Source: Calvatia gigantea
Lineage: Eukaryota > Basidiomycota > Agaricomycetes > Agaricales > Lycoperdaceae
DNA: 64,000 bases
Direction of reading: 5' to 3'
Assembly: GCA_025093985.1 (NCBI GenBank)
Contig: JACAAK010000006.1
Location: forward strand, 434,001-498,000
A program made the translations under genes and the position numbers. Positions 9,752-20,674 of the stretch are shown here, in pieces. How positions within the stretch are numbered: the first letter of the stretch is position 1; every line of letters begins with the position of its first letter. The notes beneath the pieces were generated by a model, which was not told where the DNA came from, made no database searches, and was given only the letters and a program-made list of their open reading frames with translations.

Positions 9752-12363
9752 TCAGGAGCCTGCAGGGTTGGGGTGCAAACTTGGGCCACTAGATTCGGGG
9801 GGACCAATCGTGCGAGCCACCTTTGAGGGGGGAGATTCTCTTTCTTCAACATCAGTGGAACGCGCTCGCTTCCGTGAGTTGGGTGTGGCTGTTGACGGAA
9901 TTCCTCCCCCCGTTGGCTGAGCAGAAGAAACTTCAGCGGATGGTGGGAGCCGTGAGCGGAGACCGACCAATCTTGGGAGATTTTGAATCTTCTGTGCTCC
10001 GTGGAGGCAACGGAGCAAGTCGAGCCTCACATCTTGATAGATGTTGGTATATGTATGTGGATCCTCCTCCTTCCCCTCCCGTTCCCGAGTTACATACGCC
10101 GTCCTCAGTCCAGCACGGCAATCATCCAGGATATCAATCAACGGAGAAAGGCCAAAATGCAACACTTTTCCCCACCTCTCGACCAAGCGTCCTTCTGTTA
10201 GGAAAACGGTCCCTCGTTCTGCCGGACAGTGAAGTTTATTGACGTAAACGCGTGTTGCATACTCCCGGGATGCTCTGTGTGCGACACAAGCAAGAAGAAT
10301 CCATAAGGCGATCCACCATAGGGATTCTAGATCATGTTGGAAATTGTAAGTGAGCGGTTTGTGTGTCTTCTGATGTTTTCCCTTTACCGCCTTGCCAGGT
10401 AGGTCTTCGGCCCCAGCTACAATCTCTTTGGCGTTTCGAGTAGCCCTCTTGGCTTCAGGTACATAAACACGATTGCGATTCAAAAGTTCGTATGCCATGA
10501 AATACGGTGTCCCCTAATGATGTAGTCAGGGATAATGTGGGAACAATTAAGGGATTTCCGTACCGTTTTCGGGTCTGCCGAGTGAGGCAACTTAGACAAA
10601 AATGGTCTGGCATACTCCAGGTCACTCAATTTTCCTTGCACATGTTCACCCTCACCCACGAAGAGAATGTTTCCGGCACTAACGTCACGATGAACCCAAT
10701 TGGCAATGAACATAGCGGTAAGGGCTGAGCGATTGGACATAGTCAGTATGCATCCTTCCCCAAAAGTAGATGTGCTAAACTCACCAACCCAAGCATGGTT
10801 GAGCACTATAAATGACGTCTTGAGGTCAGTTGCATCATAGAGTGCCGTGCATACATCATCGAAGATGAGAAGATATCGCATCTTGGGGAGATAGTGTCGA
10901 TTTTCATAAACTTCGTAATCAACGGTGGGGGCAGACTTGGCCTCCTTGGAACGAGTGGGGTTGCCCTTGCTTCGACTCGGATCCGAGCCTTCAGTTTGGC
11001 GGCTTCGGAAATCAATATCCTTTGGGCCTGGGGTGAAAAGGTCTAATGTTGGCTTTGCGTCTCGCGGTTTATTGTTCGTAGTGAAACCTTGACCATCAAA
11101 ACTAATCTCAAGAAAATATTTCCGATATTTCCCACCACGGATGATATCGAGAACGCTGTCCCGAACCGCTGGATCCCACGGTTCAAGGAGCTTGAGACGA
11201 GATTCCTGTCCGTCGTCGTATTTCTTGCGCTCGGAATCGACTGCCTTGAAGATCTCTTGTTGAATTGAGCCTTCCGTGTGCGTATCGTAATCGAGCCAGA
11301 CATCCTTGAGAGCAACTTCTTTTTCAGAAACAACTGGACCGCCAAAGTCGGAGATTTGGACTGCTCTCCAAACGCGTGTCATGCGACCAGTTATCCCAAG
11401 GGATCGGTAACTCGACAATGCTCCCCGAGTCCTGTAGTACCGTACTTCACGTTCTCCAGAAATTCTATACTCATAGTAGATGGGATCTCCACTGTAGCGG
11501 CGAACAGCGGGATCATATCCGAGTTCCTCTTCTGTCCCAAACAAAAATGAGAGAAAAATTGATATCAACAATTTTGGGTCCTAGGGTACGCATCAAGGAC
11601 AGTACTGAATGGATAAAAAGCTGCGGCTTGCCTTGATGAAATCAAAGGGCTCCGATTTGGTTGAGTGTGAACGAGAGAAATACCATAGTGACATCATGGT
11701 GTCCTCAATTGTAATCTGGTGTCACATTAGCTCGTTGAATGTGGGTCAATTGAATTCGAGGACCTACACCAAACATAAACGCTCGCCGAGGATCGTCGTT
11801 CATGATGTGACTTGCTGCCGAGACCACCTGCTCGCGATTCTAGGGAAGCATATAAGGATCCAGAAATATACGGAGCAAGGGATACTCACTTTGACATCAT
11901 CTTTGAGGTGTTTCTTGTACTCTGCGATGACCGCGGTGTTTGGGGCCACCAACTTCCCAGAAGAAGGTGAGGTGAGCCTGGACACCGTATTCAATTCAAA
12001 ACATCCATCGATTCTGAAATTCGCGCCCTTGCTTTCCGAGGTGAGGGGGGCGTTGGGACAGTCACGGTACTGAAGGTGAGGTTCTGTATTCCTGCCGGAT
12101 ATTTGATCCAGAGGGAATCTGTCTTTGGCCAGTTCATTCGCAATATGCTTGAGGGCCGAAAAGACATCTGACTCGCGGCGGTCTTCATCGTTTGGGGATT
12201 TGGGGAAGTCTTTCCAACGAAGTGCGCCAGTACTATCCTCAATAAGGAGACCAGTTTCCATCAATTTCCGAAGGCGACTTGAGACATCCCCCTCAGTTGG
12301 GACAAATGGTAGATAGGAGTCTTGGAAGTTCTTGATCGGACAAACAAGCATTTCAGTGTCCAT
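9752..12363 (-). CDS. FunK1-type fungal protein kinase
   Basis: Multi-exon kinase, ATG at 12363, stop at 9752. The N-terminal FunK1 region reads to about 11.8 kb. Short exons follow (VVSAASHIMNDD, TIEDTMMSLWYFSRSHSTK) and then PKLLISIFLSFLFGTEEELG, a hallmark of the family. The kinase part includes FDDVCTALYDATDLK, an intron inside the NHAWV/ALTAMF join, the catalytic loop WVHRDVSAGNILF, the metal-binding segment KLSDLEYAR (DLE replacing DFG, usual for this family), YFMAYELL and HDLESLWWIALWILL. The C-terminus is Pro/Ser-rich with a basic RKRARS patch and SKVARTIGP. This is the best of three FunK1 copies in the window. The substrate is unknown. Upstream ATGs cannot be excluded. Confidence 0.85.
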
Positions 12364-12683
12364 TTCGTGTCCTATTTCTCTTCGATTGCTGGTGAGGGTG
12401 TAACGGTCATCGGCTGCTCGAGTTGTACGGGGGGTACCACTGGAGGGAAACGATCACGGGTGAATCTTACTAAGCGCATATATTATCACAACCTTACCTT
12501 ATTTCCAAAAGGGACCCGGACCGCTCGCTGGAGGTGATGGTTAGTTAGCAGAAAATACCTTGAACCTAGGCAGAAATAGACCTCGGGGAACCTGGGCGCG
12601 AGGGGGCCAGGGCGGACATAAATGGAGACAGGAAGCGTGTAATAACAGTTGATAGCAGGAACAAGCCCTTTGGTTTTATTTGA

Positions 12684-12971
12684 TTAGTCTTCTACCCCGC
12701 TTGTGCGGGTGCGAGTTGCGAAAAACTTGAGGATGGGCCCGACGAGTGAACGAGCGTGGAGAAGATAGGGGCGGTCATCCCAAAGACCAGGAGAAAGCTC
12801 TCGGTTAGTTTGTACATGTATGGATGAGTTCTGGTTAACCTCGTCCGACGTCAATTTCACCTTTGATGAGGAATTGGATTCCTCATTTTGGAATAAGGAA
12901 CCTGTATTGGATGTTGAGTGCAAGCCGGGCGCTGGGCCAGACAGCTCCCCGTGCGTGACCAACTTGTCCAC
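12684..12971 (-). CDS. Short unrecognised open frame
   Basis: A 95-codon minus-strand frame, Ser/Asn-rich, with no domain and no clear exon partner. It could be chance. It lies between the FunK1 gene promoter and the UTP7 relic. Confidence 0.2.
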   Translation of the reverse strand: MDKLVTHGELSGPAPGLHSTSNTGSLFQNEESNSSSKVKLTSDEVNQNSSIHVQTNRELSPGLWDDRPYLLHARSLVGPILKFFATRTRTSGVED

Positions 12972-12984
12972 ACTACATGAACAA

Positions 12985-13060
12985 AATACTCAACGTTGGA
13001 TATGCGTAAAAGGGGAACGCTGGATACTTAAAGTGTTAAGACACACCCACCGACCAGTCG
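12985..13060 (+). repeat. Short duplicated piece of the UTP7 relic
   Basis: Matches 13961-14036 over about 75 bp in the same orientation (AATACTCAACGNTGGANNTGCGTAAA, then ACGCNGGATACTT, then AGACACANCCACCG). In the downstream copy this DNA covers the junction into the KYQDTSTGQLL WD-repeat blade of UTP7. Nothing else of UTP7 is evident around this copy. Confidence 0.7.
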
Positions 13061-13369
13061 TATAAAGCCCAGTGGTCCCTCCACTGTGATAGCACCAGCC
13101 CAGAAGTTTCCACGATCAGCCAAAGTAAATTTTCGAGTTATGATATTTAATATTTCATGGACTCGTTCTCCGCCAAAGCAGAAGCGATAACACCCTTCCA
13201 CGAAATACCGCAAAAACTCGCACAAACCAAGTAAAGATGATCTCTCCAAATCTAACAACGTGGCCAACCCGTGAAAAAATACACATCCGTACCGAAATCC
13301 CTCCTCCCAACACCCGCCGAACCTTCGGACAGTGTACCAAAATACTCACACATAGCGAACAAAAAATTT

Positions 13370-15302
13370 GTGCGGGGAGCTGCATCGGCGGACAGCGCAT
13401 AATCTGAGAGCAAAGGTGCTCATGGATGAGAGTGCGGAGATGTTGTTAGTTGACGAGGCGGAGAAGATGGAGGTTGAGGGTGAGATGGAGTAGACATGGT
13501 GTGACGGGCAGGATGAGATTGTGCAGGCTGCCGGGCAGGAGGCTGCGAAGGGACGGAATGAGTCAAAACTGGATGGTGGTCCGTATAGGACTAGGTATAC
13601 GCAAAACGGTCGGTGCGTACTCGATGGGCGCTCGTTGAGCGTTTATACCATGCTAAATTTCACGGAGGTAGGCATTTGGCAATTGCGGGATGCCATGGCC
13701 ATGCTGCTGCATTTGTCTGGCAGACCAGAACTCTGCGTACAGAGCTGCATCTACAGGAGGCGTGTCGCGATATCACATTTCTTCAAGACCACACATTTTT
13801 CGCTGTTGCACAGAAAAAATATGTGTATATCTATGACCGGGACGGAGTAGAATTGCACTGTCTAAGAGCGCACATCGGGGCCCACAAGGGCTCGAATTTC
13901 TGCCCTATCAACGGCTCCTTGCATCCGTTGTACGTGCTCGTCCTTTCAAATCATCAACGGAATACTCAACGCTGGACGTGCGTAAAGGGGCAACGCCGGA
14001 TACTTGAAATACCAAGACACATCCACCGGCCAACTCCTCTGCGAACACCGTACAAAACTAGGCTCATGCACCACCATGACACAAAATCTACACAACGCCG
14101 TCATTTACCTCGACCACCAATTGAATGGCTGTGTCACACTCTGGATGCCCAACGTGCCTCATCCAGCTGTTCAACTTCTCGCACATTTAGGTCCAGTATC
14201 GAGCGTGAGCGTCGATCTGAGTTCCGGTGGGCGGTATATGGCTACTGCGAGGAAAGATGGGACGGTCAAGGTTTGGGATTGTCGTAATTGGAAGGGCGCG
14301 GTGAGGGAATGGAGTGTGAGAGGGAGTGGGAGCGAGTCCGAGGTTGAGTGAAGTCAGAGAGGGTATCTAGCCATTGCGAGGTGGTGGAGCTGTTAACATG
14401 CGTGCGTTAGTATCCAAACCTGGCTTACTTTACTGACGTTCAATCTCTAGGTATATGGGCCCTTAGCGATTCAACAAGCGTTCCATGTCCACTCACAATC
14501 GCTGTTGTACCTTACACACCCCATCCACCCTCACCATTGGCCACAACGCTGGGATATTAAGTATCCTCGTGCCGGGATCTGCAGGAACCGAACTTTGACT
14601 CTACAGAAGCCGATTCATTCGAGAGTCGAAAAGGGAGACGCGAGAGGGAAGTCAAGAGTCTACTTGACAAAGTACGTCTCCCACCAACTCACACTCCCAT
14701 TCATCAGCTTCTCCTGCCCGAAGCTACAGAATAAAATTGCTTATATATTGCGGTTGACAGATCTAGTCAGACCTCATCTCGCTCGACCTCGAATTTGTCG
14801 GGACACTCGCTCAATCTTCAAAACTCGTCACCTCAGACGGGAAACTAGCAACAGATTACACCTTATAGCTAGGTTACCCCGCTTTGACCGCTTGCGCAGT
14901 GTCCGGGAGAGTGGATACTACTGAGGATCCTGATTCCTCTGATGGATTCGCCGTTGCTGCCGCGGGCGAAGAAGGTGGTGGTGACGCTGGAATAGATGAA
15001 GAGAAGAAACGAAAGTTGAAGGAGGAAAGAGAGAAGAAGAGGATGGGAGGGAAGAATAAGGGTATACAACGGTATTTGAGGAAGCAGAGGAAGAACGTTG
15101 TTGATCCTGCAACCGTACGCCTTTTCTCATCTTTTTTTTTGTCAGTGCGTTGGCGTGACTTTCGGTACGTATGGGGTAGGTCGCGGTTCGAGCGAAACTT
15201 GAGAAGATGAAAGAGAAATGGAAGGCCGTGTTAGTGAAGGAGGGTATTGTTAAGGAACCGAAGAAATCGTCGGCTTTGGATCGGTTTAAGCGCAAGACAT
15301 AG
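13370..15302 (+). pseudogene. UTP7: UTP7 (WDR46/BING4-like) U3 snoRNP protein, heavily broken copy
   Basis: Pieces of UTP7 follow in the right order across several frames. They include VDEAEKMEVEGEME then a stop, DEIVQAAGQEAAKGR, LDGGPYRTRYTQNGR, TRTLRTELHLQEACRDITF, AVAQKKYVYIYDRDGVELH, a frame break near 13890, KYQDTSTGQLLCEHRTKLGS, and HPAVQLLAHLGPVSSVSVD. Then come GGRYMATARKDGTVKVWDCR, another stop at 14349, SLLDK, ISLDLEFVGTLAQSSKL, a basic coiled region KKRKLKEEREKKRMGGKNKG, RYLRKQRKNVVDPATV, and SALDRFKRKT with the stop at 15302. The first 100 or so residues are missing. UTP7 is an SSU-processome WD40 protein and is essential in yeast, so an intact copy is expected elsewhere. Motif conservation between lesions is high, which suggests recent decay or a duplicate. 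Confidence 0.82.
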
Positions 15303-15459
15303 CACAATGATACGGCCAAATTCTCTGATTTTCATATTCGTGGACGGACGAAAGGTCAACGTCAATCTTGGTGCTCCAGGGAACCACTCTTGTGACGTTG
15401 GAAATGTAGAGATACACCAGCAAATGGAAGAACAAGTACACCTGGAAGTAGAGAAAAGG

Positions 15460-16302
15460 TTATTTGACGATGGAATTGACGCCACGAGCTATAGTGCTTC
15501 GGTTACAGGCATCAGAATTTGGGATAGTGAATTAGACCCACCAGATAGGTATTCTTTGGCTGTGCTTGCGCTCTACGTAATCGTTTGAGCATGCGATTCG
15601 AATCACAACTGTGAAACGATCACGTACCAAGCCCTTGACAACCTCATAAACGCTCTTGTCGTGGTACCGGAGTCCGGTTGTGGGTTCGGTGTATGGGGCC
15701 TGGAAAATCCGGCCAGTTGGTAAACGTGCTGAATCGATAACCAATTACTCCTACCTCAAGTCCAGTAATATCACAATAACGTTTCTGAGGCCAGATAGAG
15801 GGAGGCGCCTCGATCGAAGTGTCTATGATTTTATGTGAATTGAGCTCCCGGATGATCAATTGCAAACCCACACGTCGGAATTTCCTCGTCTTCTTGTTGC
15901 GGCTGGTTCTCTGGTTTAGCGTTTTCTTCGTCCACTTCCATCTTGACTTGTTCCCGGGCTTCAGCTTCCACCTTCTCCTGGCGTCGCCTCTCTCGTTCCG
16001 TCCGCTCACGCTCGCGCTCTTGGGCAAGGATAGTTTTCAAGTTCTTCACGCGTCTATTAATATTTTTGGTGTAATTCGGATTCTTGAAAGTTTTGGGCAA
16101 GTGAAGATACGAGAGTTGTTCAGCTAAAGTCTTGTAAATTGTCATGGTTTCCTTCCGGCGACATGAACAAGAGCACTCACAGGTATATGGGGAGTTGCCG
16201 TTCCATCCGAAGCGTTGGCTTTCTTTTTAAAACCTCCCCTTGGAGGCCTGTATGATGTGTGAGTATAAGCTTGACTGAATTATGCATCTAAATCACTCAC
16301 AT
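15460..16302 (-). CDS. IES6: INO80 chromatin-remodelling complex subunit Ies6 (YL1 C-terminal domain)
   Basis: Seven coding exons give 528 nt, 175 residues, fully in frame: 16302-16301, 16247-16181, 16130-15872, 15822-15755, 15699-15628, 15572-15542, 15488-15460. The N-terminus is MPPRGGFKKKANASDG. Then come LPKTFKNPNYTKNINRR and VKNLKTILAQERE, a Glu/Arg coiled region, and EEIPTYTSIEAPPS. The YL1_C domain follows (PQKRYCDITGLEAPYTEP, GLRYHDKSVYEVVKGL), and the protein ends YLSARGVNSIVK. This matches Ies6/INO80C, which supports Arp5 binding and nucleosome sliding. The start codon appears split by the first intron (AT in exon 1, G in exon 2; GTGAGT...ATACAG, 53 nt). It is divergent to PUF6 (153 bp between starts) and convergent to the UTP7 relic. 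Confidence 0.9.
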
Positions 16303-16455
16303 AAGGGAGAGACAAGATGAAAGATCTGGGCAAGTGCGACTCTAAGCGCTTAACTGCGCTGTGACTCTAGACACAGGTGTCACGGGGTGTGATTGATATG
16401 GCTCTCGTGAATTTTTGATTTTCTGTTTCTGAGCCTTTGGCAATTCTTCTTTACG
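16303..16455. promoter_or_regulatory. Short divergent promoter region between IES6 and PUF6
   Basis: Only about 153 bp separate the two outward-facing start codons, so both 5' UTRs and any shared promoter must lie here, plus the IES6 leader intron. I see no TATA box that I trust. Co-regulation of the pair is inference. Confidence 0.5.
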
Positions 16456-18870
16456 ATGGTGGCAGCGAAAAACATCAAAAAGCGACCAGCATCCATGAAA
16501 CTAGAATCTAAACCGAAAAGGCGCAGTGCGGAAAAGGAAATCCCTGAGGTCAATACAAAATCAATGGAAAAGAAACGGAGTCGGCCCGTAACGCATGCAT
16601 TCCCAATCGTCGAAGAGTCGGACTCGGATTCGGAGAAAGGAAGTTCAGAGGATTGGGGAGATATGGATGACAACGAAGGAAGTGAGGGCGATGGCGCTAT
16701 GGTTGATGAACCACTCATAGACGAAGACGCCATGGATGTGGATGAAGCTGGGAAAACAAAAGCTCAGAAAGATCCAAATGGTTCGTTGTTTTAATGGCCC
16801 ACCAGAATTTTCAATAATCAATACATGAAGCTGCCAGGGAATCTCATAAAGCTCAAAAAGCGCTGCTGGAACAACGAAAAGCGGCCAAGCGTCACTCAAC
16901 TGTGCTGAGTGATGCCAAACGAGTATGGTCACTTGCACGACAGAAAAACATCCCTAGTGCAGAGCGGCAGAAATACGTAAAGGAACTTATGGACGTAATA
17001 CGTGGGAAGGTCAAAGAGATCGTCTTCAAGCATGACGCTAGCCGGATCGTGCAAACAGTCGTCAAGTACGGTCGACAAAAAGAACGAGACGAGATTGCTC
17101 TTGAACTCAAGGGTAAATATAGAGACCTTGTACAATACAAGTACTCAAAGGTATTATCCCACATACGGTCCCTTTCAACCATTCATTACTCAACCTTAGT
17201 TCCTTGTCTCGAAACTTATCCGATTATGTCCAACGCATCGGGCCTCAATTCTCCTGGAGTTCCAATCCAATGTCCTCCGCCTTCTCCTCCATCGTGAGGC
17301 GTCCTCGGTGCTCGCAGACGCTTTCGAACTTTACGCAAATGCCTATGAACGGACACTCCTGCTACGTGACTTTTACGGCAAGGAAACTCTTCTCTTTAGC
17401 GTAACCCAGGGCAGTACCGAGGACAAGGAACGTGCAAAGAAGGGTCTTCCTGGTATTTTAGAAGGAGTGAGTGACGAGAGGAGGAAACGCACTCTGGCTG
17501 CTGTCAAAGAGAATTTGCTCCTCGTGTACGTATCCAACCACATCTGAGATGCCAGGTCTTGACGAGTGCCGCCAGTTTCAATAACCCAGATAAGGGCGCT
17601 GTGACCCATGCTGTTGTCCACCGCGTCCTTAGGGAATACCTCGCGGCTATTACTACGATAACGGACGAAGCAGAACAGGAGAAGCTGCGAAGAGAAATCT
17701 TCGAAAAGTATTACCAAACCTCTGTTTATTACGGTTTGAAGCTCACCAACGCAGTTGCCAGGAACTATTGGCTGAAATGGTCCACACGAAGGACGGTAGT
17801 CACGTTGTGCGGGAGTTTATCGCCTATGGTTCTGCCAAGGTTTGTCTGTGCCTGCTGTCATCACCAACGCGGCATTGAACCCCCGTTTTGTAGGACCGAA
17901 AACAGATTCTCAAAATTCTCAAACCCCATATCGAGCGCATGTGTCTGGACGATGAAGCGCAGCTCGTCCTTTTCACCGCCCTGGACATTATCGAGTTCGT
18001 TATCCTTTCCTGGTGTTCCTATGGCCTGGCCATTGCTGACCCTGCTGCGTTTGTTCCAGCGACACAAAACTTCTCTCGAAGTCTTTGATATCCGAAATCA
18101 CAGCATCTGCAAATAGCATCTGCGAAAAGCCCCAGGGTCTCCGTGCCCTTGTGTACCTCCTCACGCCCCGAAGTCGAAGACATTTCATGCCCACCCAGAT
18201 CGCCTCTCTGGAAGAAACTGATGCCGTTCGTGCACGAACGAGTAAAAAAGACTCCGAAGCCCGCGTCGCTGAGATCAGAAAATTCTCCAGTGAGCCTCTA
18301 TTGCAGTGGATAGCAGAGAATGGCTCCAAAGTAGCAAGAGAGCCAAGGGGAAGCCTGATTGTTACCGAGGTCATGCTTTATGCCGAAGGAGGTTTGTTGA
18401 ACCCGCTACCATTACCACTCTCTACTTGTAGTGACACATCTGACCTAGATAAAACTAACGCAATGAAAACCCTCCTCGACGGGTTTACCGCTCCATATCC
18501 TTCGAGCACTTCGACTCCCCATCCAATTGATTTCGCATGGACTTCGCGGTTGTACAAGACTTTACTTCAGGGCGGACACTACAATCACAAAACACAATCG
18601 ATAGAAACCACAGAACACTGGGAAGCACTGCAGTTTGCCACGTCATTCATCAACACCGTGCCTCAGAATGTAGCGACCGCAATGTGCACGGAAGGCGAGA
18701 GGAACGGCACCTTCGTTGTTGCGACCCTATGCGAGGCGCTAGCGAAGAGCGACAAAAGGGGCGAAAAGCAGAAGCTGAAGAATTGGTTCGGAGAGAAAGA
18801 ACGAGAGCGAATTCGGAAGGGGGATGGAAGAGGCAAGGATCTGTTATTGGAAAAGTTGGGGTTGTTGTAG
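16456..18870 (+). CDS. PUF6: Pumilio-family ribosome biogenesis protein Puf6 (PUM3-like)
   Basis: About seven exons. The N-terminus is basic, then acidic (EESDSDSEKGSSEDWGDM). A GTTCGT-donor intron precedes ARESHKAQKALLEQRKAAK. Pumilio repeats are recognisable: IVFKHDASRIVQTVVKYG, KYSKFLVSKLIRLCP, and, after introns, ELLAEMVHTKDGSHVVREFI and FTALDIIDDTKLLSKSLI. The CPL-type C-terminus carries KPQGLRALVYLLTPR, RRHFMPTQIASL and NGTFVVATLCEAL. Puf6 is a nucleolar 60S assembly factor and, in yeast, an ASH1 mRNA regulator. All joins keep frame. The join at 17524-17555 needs an unusually short 32-nt intron. Its stop is 89 bp from the stop of the convergent O-methyltransferase. Confidence 0.9.
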
Positions 18871-18959
18871 TTCGGAATTCATGCCTGAGTTTCTTCCCAG
18901 ACTGAATTACATGTATTCTGTGGGCGCTCGTATCATAATAAGTTCTACAGTCGACCAAC

Positions 18960-20674
18960 TCAGATTCTGTGATTTTCCATCCCTTCGTCGTCAGTTGGGA
19001 TTGCCTCCAGAACGGCTTGGCCTGTTGATGCCCTCAGCGGATATATTCCAGAGACTTTGAACCCAGCGCTCGTGAACAGACTTGTCCACTCCTCACAGAG
19101 CCTAGTCTTGCTGCCATGCGTTATGGACATGATCAAGTCATACTCGGTTGGAACACCTTGCGAGCTGAAATCTCCTTGCCGTTTATCTTCTTCGCACAAG
19201 GGACGATATATCTCTGCTTCTCCTTCCTCACTTTGAGCCTCAGTGCGCAAATGCGGTCGGACTAAACGATCTATGACCAGGACCTTGGAGGGCTTGGACT
19301 TTCTGAGAGTGCGAAGAAGTTCTACGGCCTTGTTATCCGACCAGTTATGGCTAGGGTCCAAATCAGTCCTTCCATCTTTGTCAACATTAAGGGGGAGAGC
19401 TTACATTACTGTCTTGAGGACGAACACTGCTCCCTCGTGTTCGATTGGCTGACGGACGAAACCATCATGAGCTTGAAATTTCAACCTTCCTTTGGCCATC
19501 CAGACCCTCATCGCTGGAGTTACGATATCTCGTGCCAAATTTATCGTAGATTCTAGGTCTTGGACGACGTAGCGGAGGTGGGGGGCCGACGGAAGAATTA
19601 ACTCCGCGAGAGACCCAATACCTCCACCTACGTCGACAATCAAGGTTTCAGGCGGGTACGAATCGAAAGGGTAGTCTGCGGTCAATGTTAATATAGTGCG
19701 TTATCTCAACACCACGGAAATTGCTGAGGACTAACCCAACGGAAGAAATTGTAGGCCTTCAGTGATTGTCATGCCCCGCATCGCTTGATCAAAAAGTTTA
19801 CCTCGATCGGCATGTTCCTTGGAATGAAGCCAGGAGTACCAGGGGACGCCACCAGAGGACAGTGTGAACGGCGCGGGCGTAGCCCTTCCTGACGTCGAAT
19901 CCTCAAAACGCCGTTTCATAAACTGTTCATAGTAGGGTGCGCCCCGTCGAACATCCTGCATGCTTAACTCATTGGCATTAGCTATCTTTTTGTTTTTAGA
20001 CACTCTATTGGATACAACATACATGACATTCAAATGTGCAACGAATTCTGGATTGTTAACCAACATGGAACTTGCGGTTGTGTTGTCGAAGACGCCTGGC
20101 TCGATTTCTTGGAAGATGCCTCGCACAGAGAGATATCTTAGCACTCTCCCTATAGAGTGGTCAAACTACAAGCCAAATTCTCTGCGATATTGCATACCCA
20201 ATTCATCCACCCCTAACCCGCTCTCCCTGGAAAGGCTTTCGATCGGAACTCCCTCTCGGCTCTCCTTTTTCGACATTGCATGGATACGCGTGGCGATATC
20301 ATATTTCAAGGCGACTTCCAACCCCATCGTCGTGAGATACTGTATCTTGTCTGTGAGTGAGTCATAGAAAAAACCGACAAACTACTTACAGCTCCAGCAG
20401 ATTCGAAAATCAGGTGGCGAGGTGCTGTTACCAACCGGGCTAAGCGCTCGCATGCAACGCGTAAAACAGATGCTTCCTCAACCACGCGCAAGTTTGAATG
20501 GAATGGCAAACCAAGGTTTTCGGTTAGCTGGACAGCAGGGTCAGTCGACTCGCCTTGCTTCACGTCATTCCGTTCTTCTTTTTCTAGGAATGTCCGGAGA
20601 ATTTCAGAGGAGCTTTCAATTGTTCGCAGAAGTTCTGAGACCCGTGCCAGTATGAGGGTACGAGGGGATTCCAT
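18960..20674 (-). CDS. SAM-dependent O-methyltransferase (plant/fungal COMT-like)
   Basis: ATG at 20674, stop at 18960. The N-terminal dimerisation domain includes FLEKEE, LPFHSN, RLARLVTAPRHLIFESAGA, GLEVALKYDIATRIH and a winged-helix IGRVLRYLSVRGIFQE. The Rossmann part has LIVDVGGGIGSLAELI (SAM site), LRYVVQDLESTI, LKFQAHDGF and FVLKTVIHNWSDNKA, the last restored by a GTAAGC-donor intron. It ends with LVIDRLV, EYDLIMSITHGSKTR and WTSLFTSAGFKVSGIYPL. This is the standard layout of secondary-metabolism O-methyltransferases. The acceptor substrate is unknown. A 45-nt phase-0 intron near 20160-20205 avoids an apparent TAG. No cluster partner genes are nearby. Confidence 0.87.

Noticed and set aside
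10480..10760. Possible frameshift in the FunK1 gene where the frame continues into SLNCSHIIPDYIIRGHR
   Set aside because: This is read-through into an intron. The next exon begins before MAYELLNRN and restores the family pattern, so the gene is intact.
20130..20230. In-frame TAG in the O-methyltransferase after RREFGL
   Set aside because: A 45-nt phase-0 GT-AG intron removes it and gives the expected IGRVLRYLSVRG block, so no lesion is needed.
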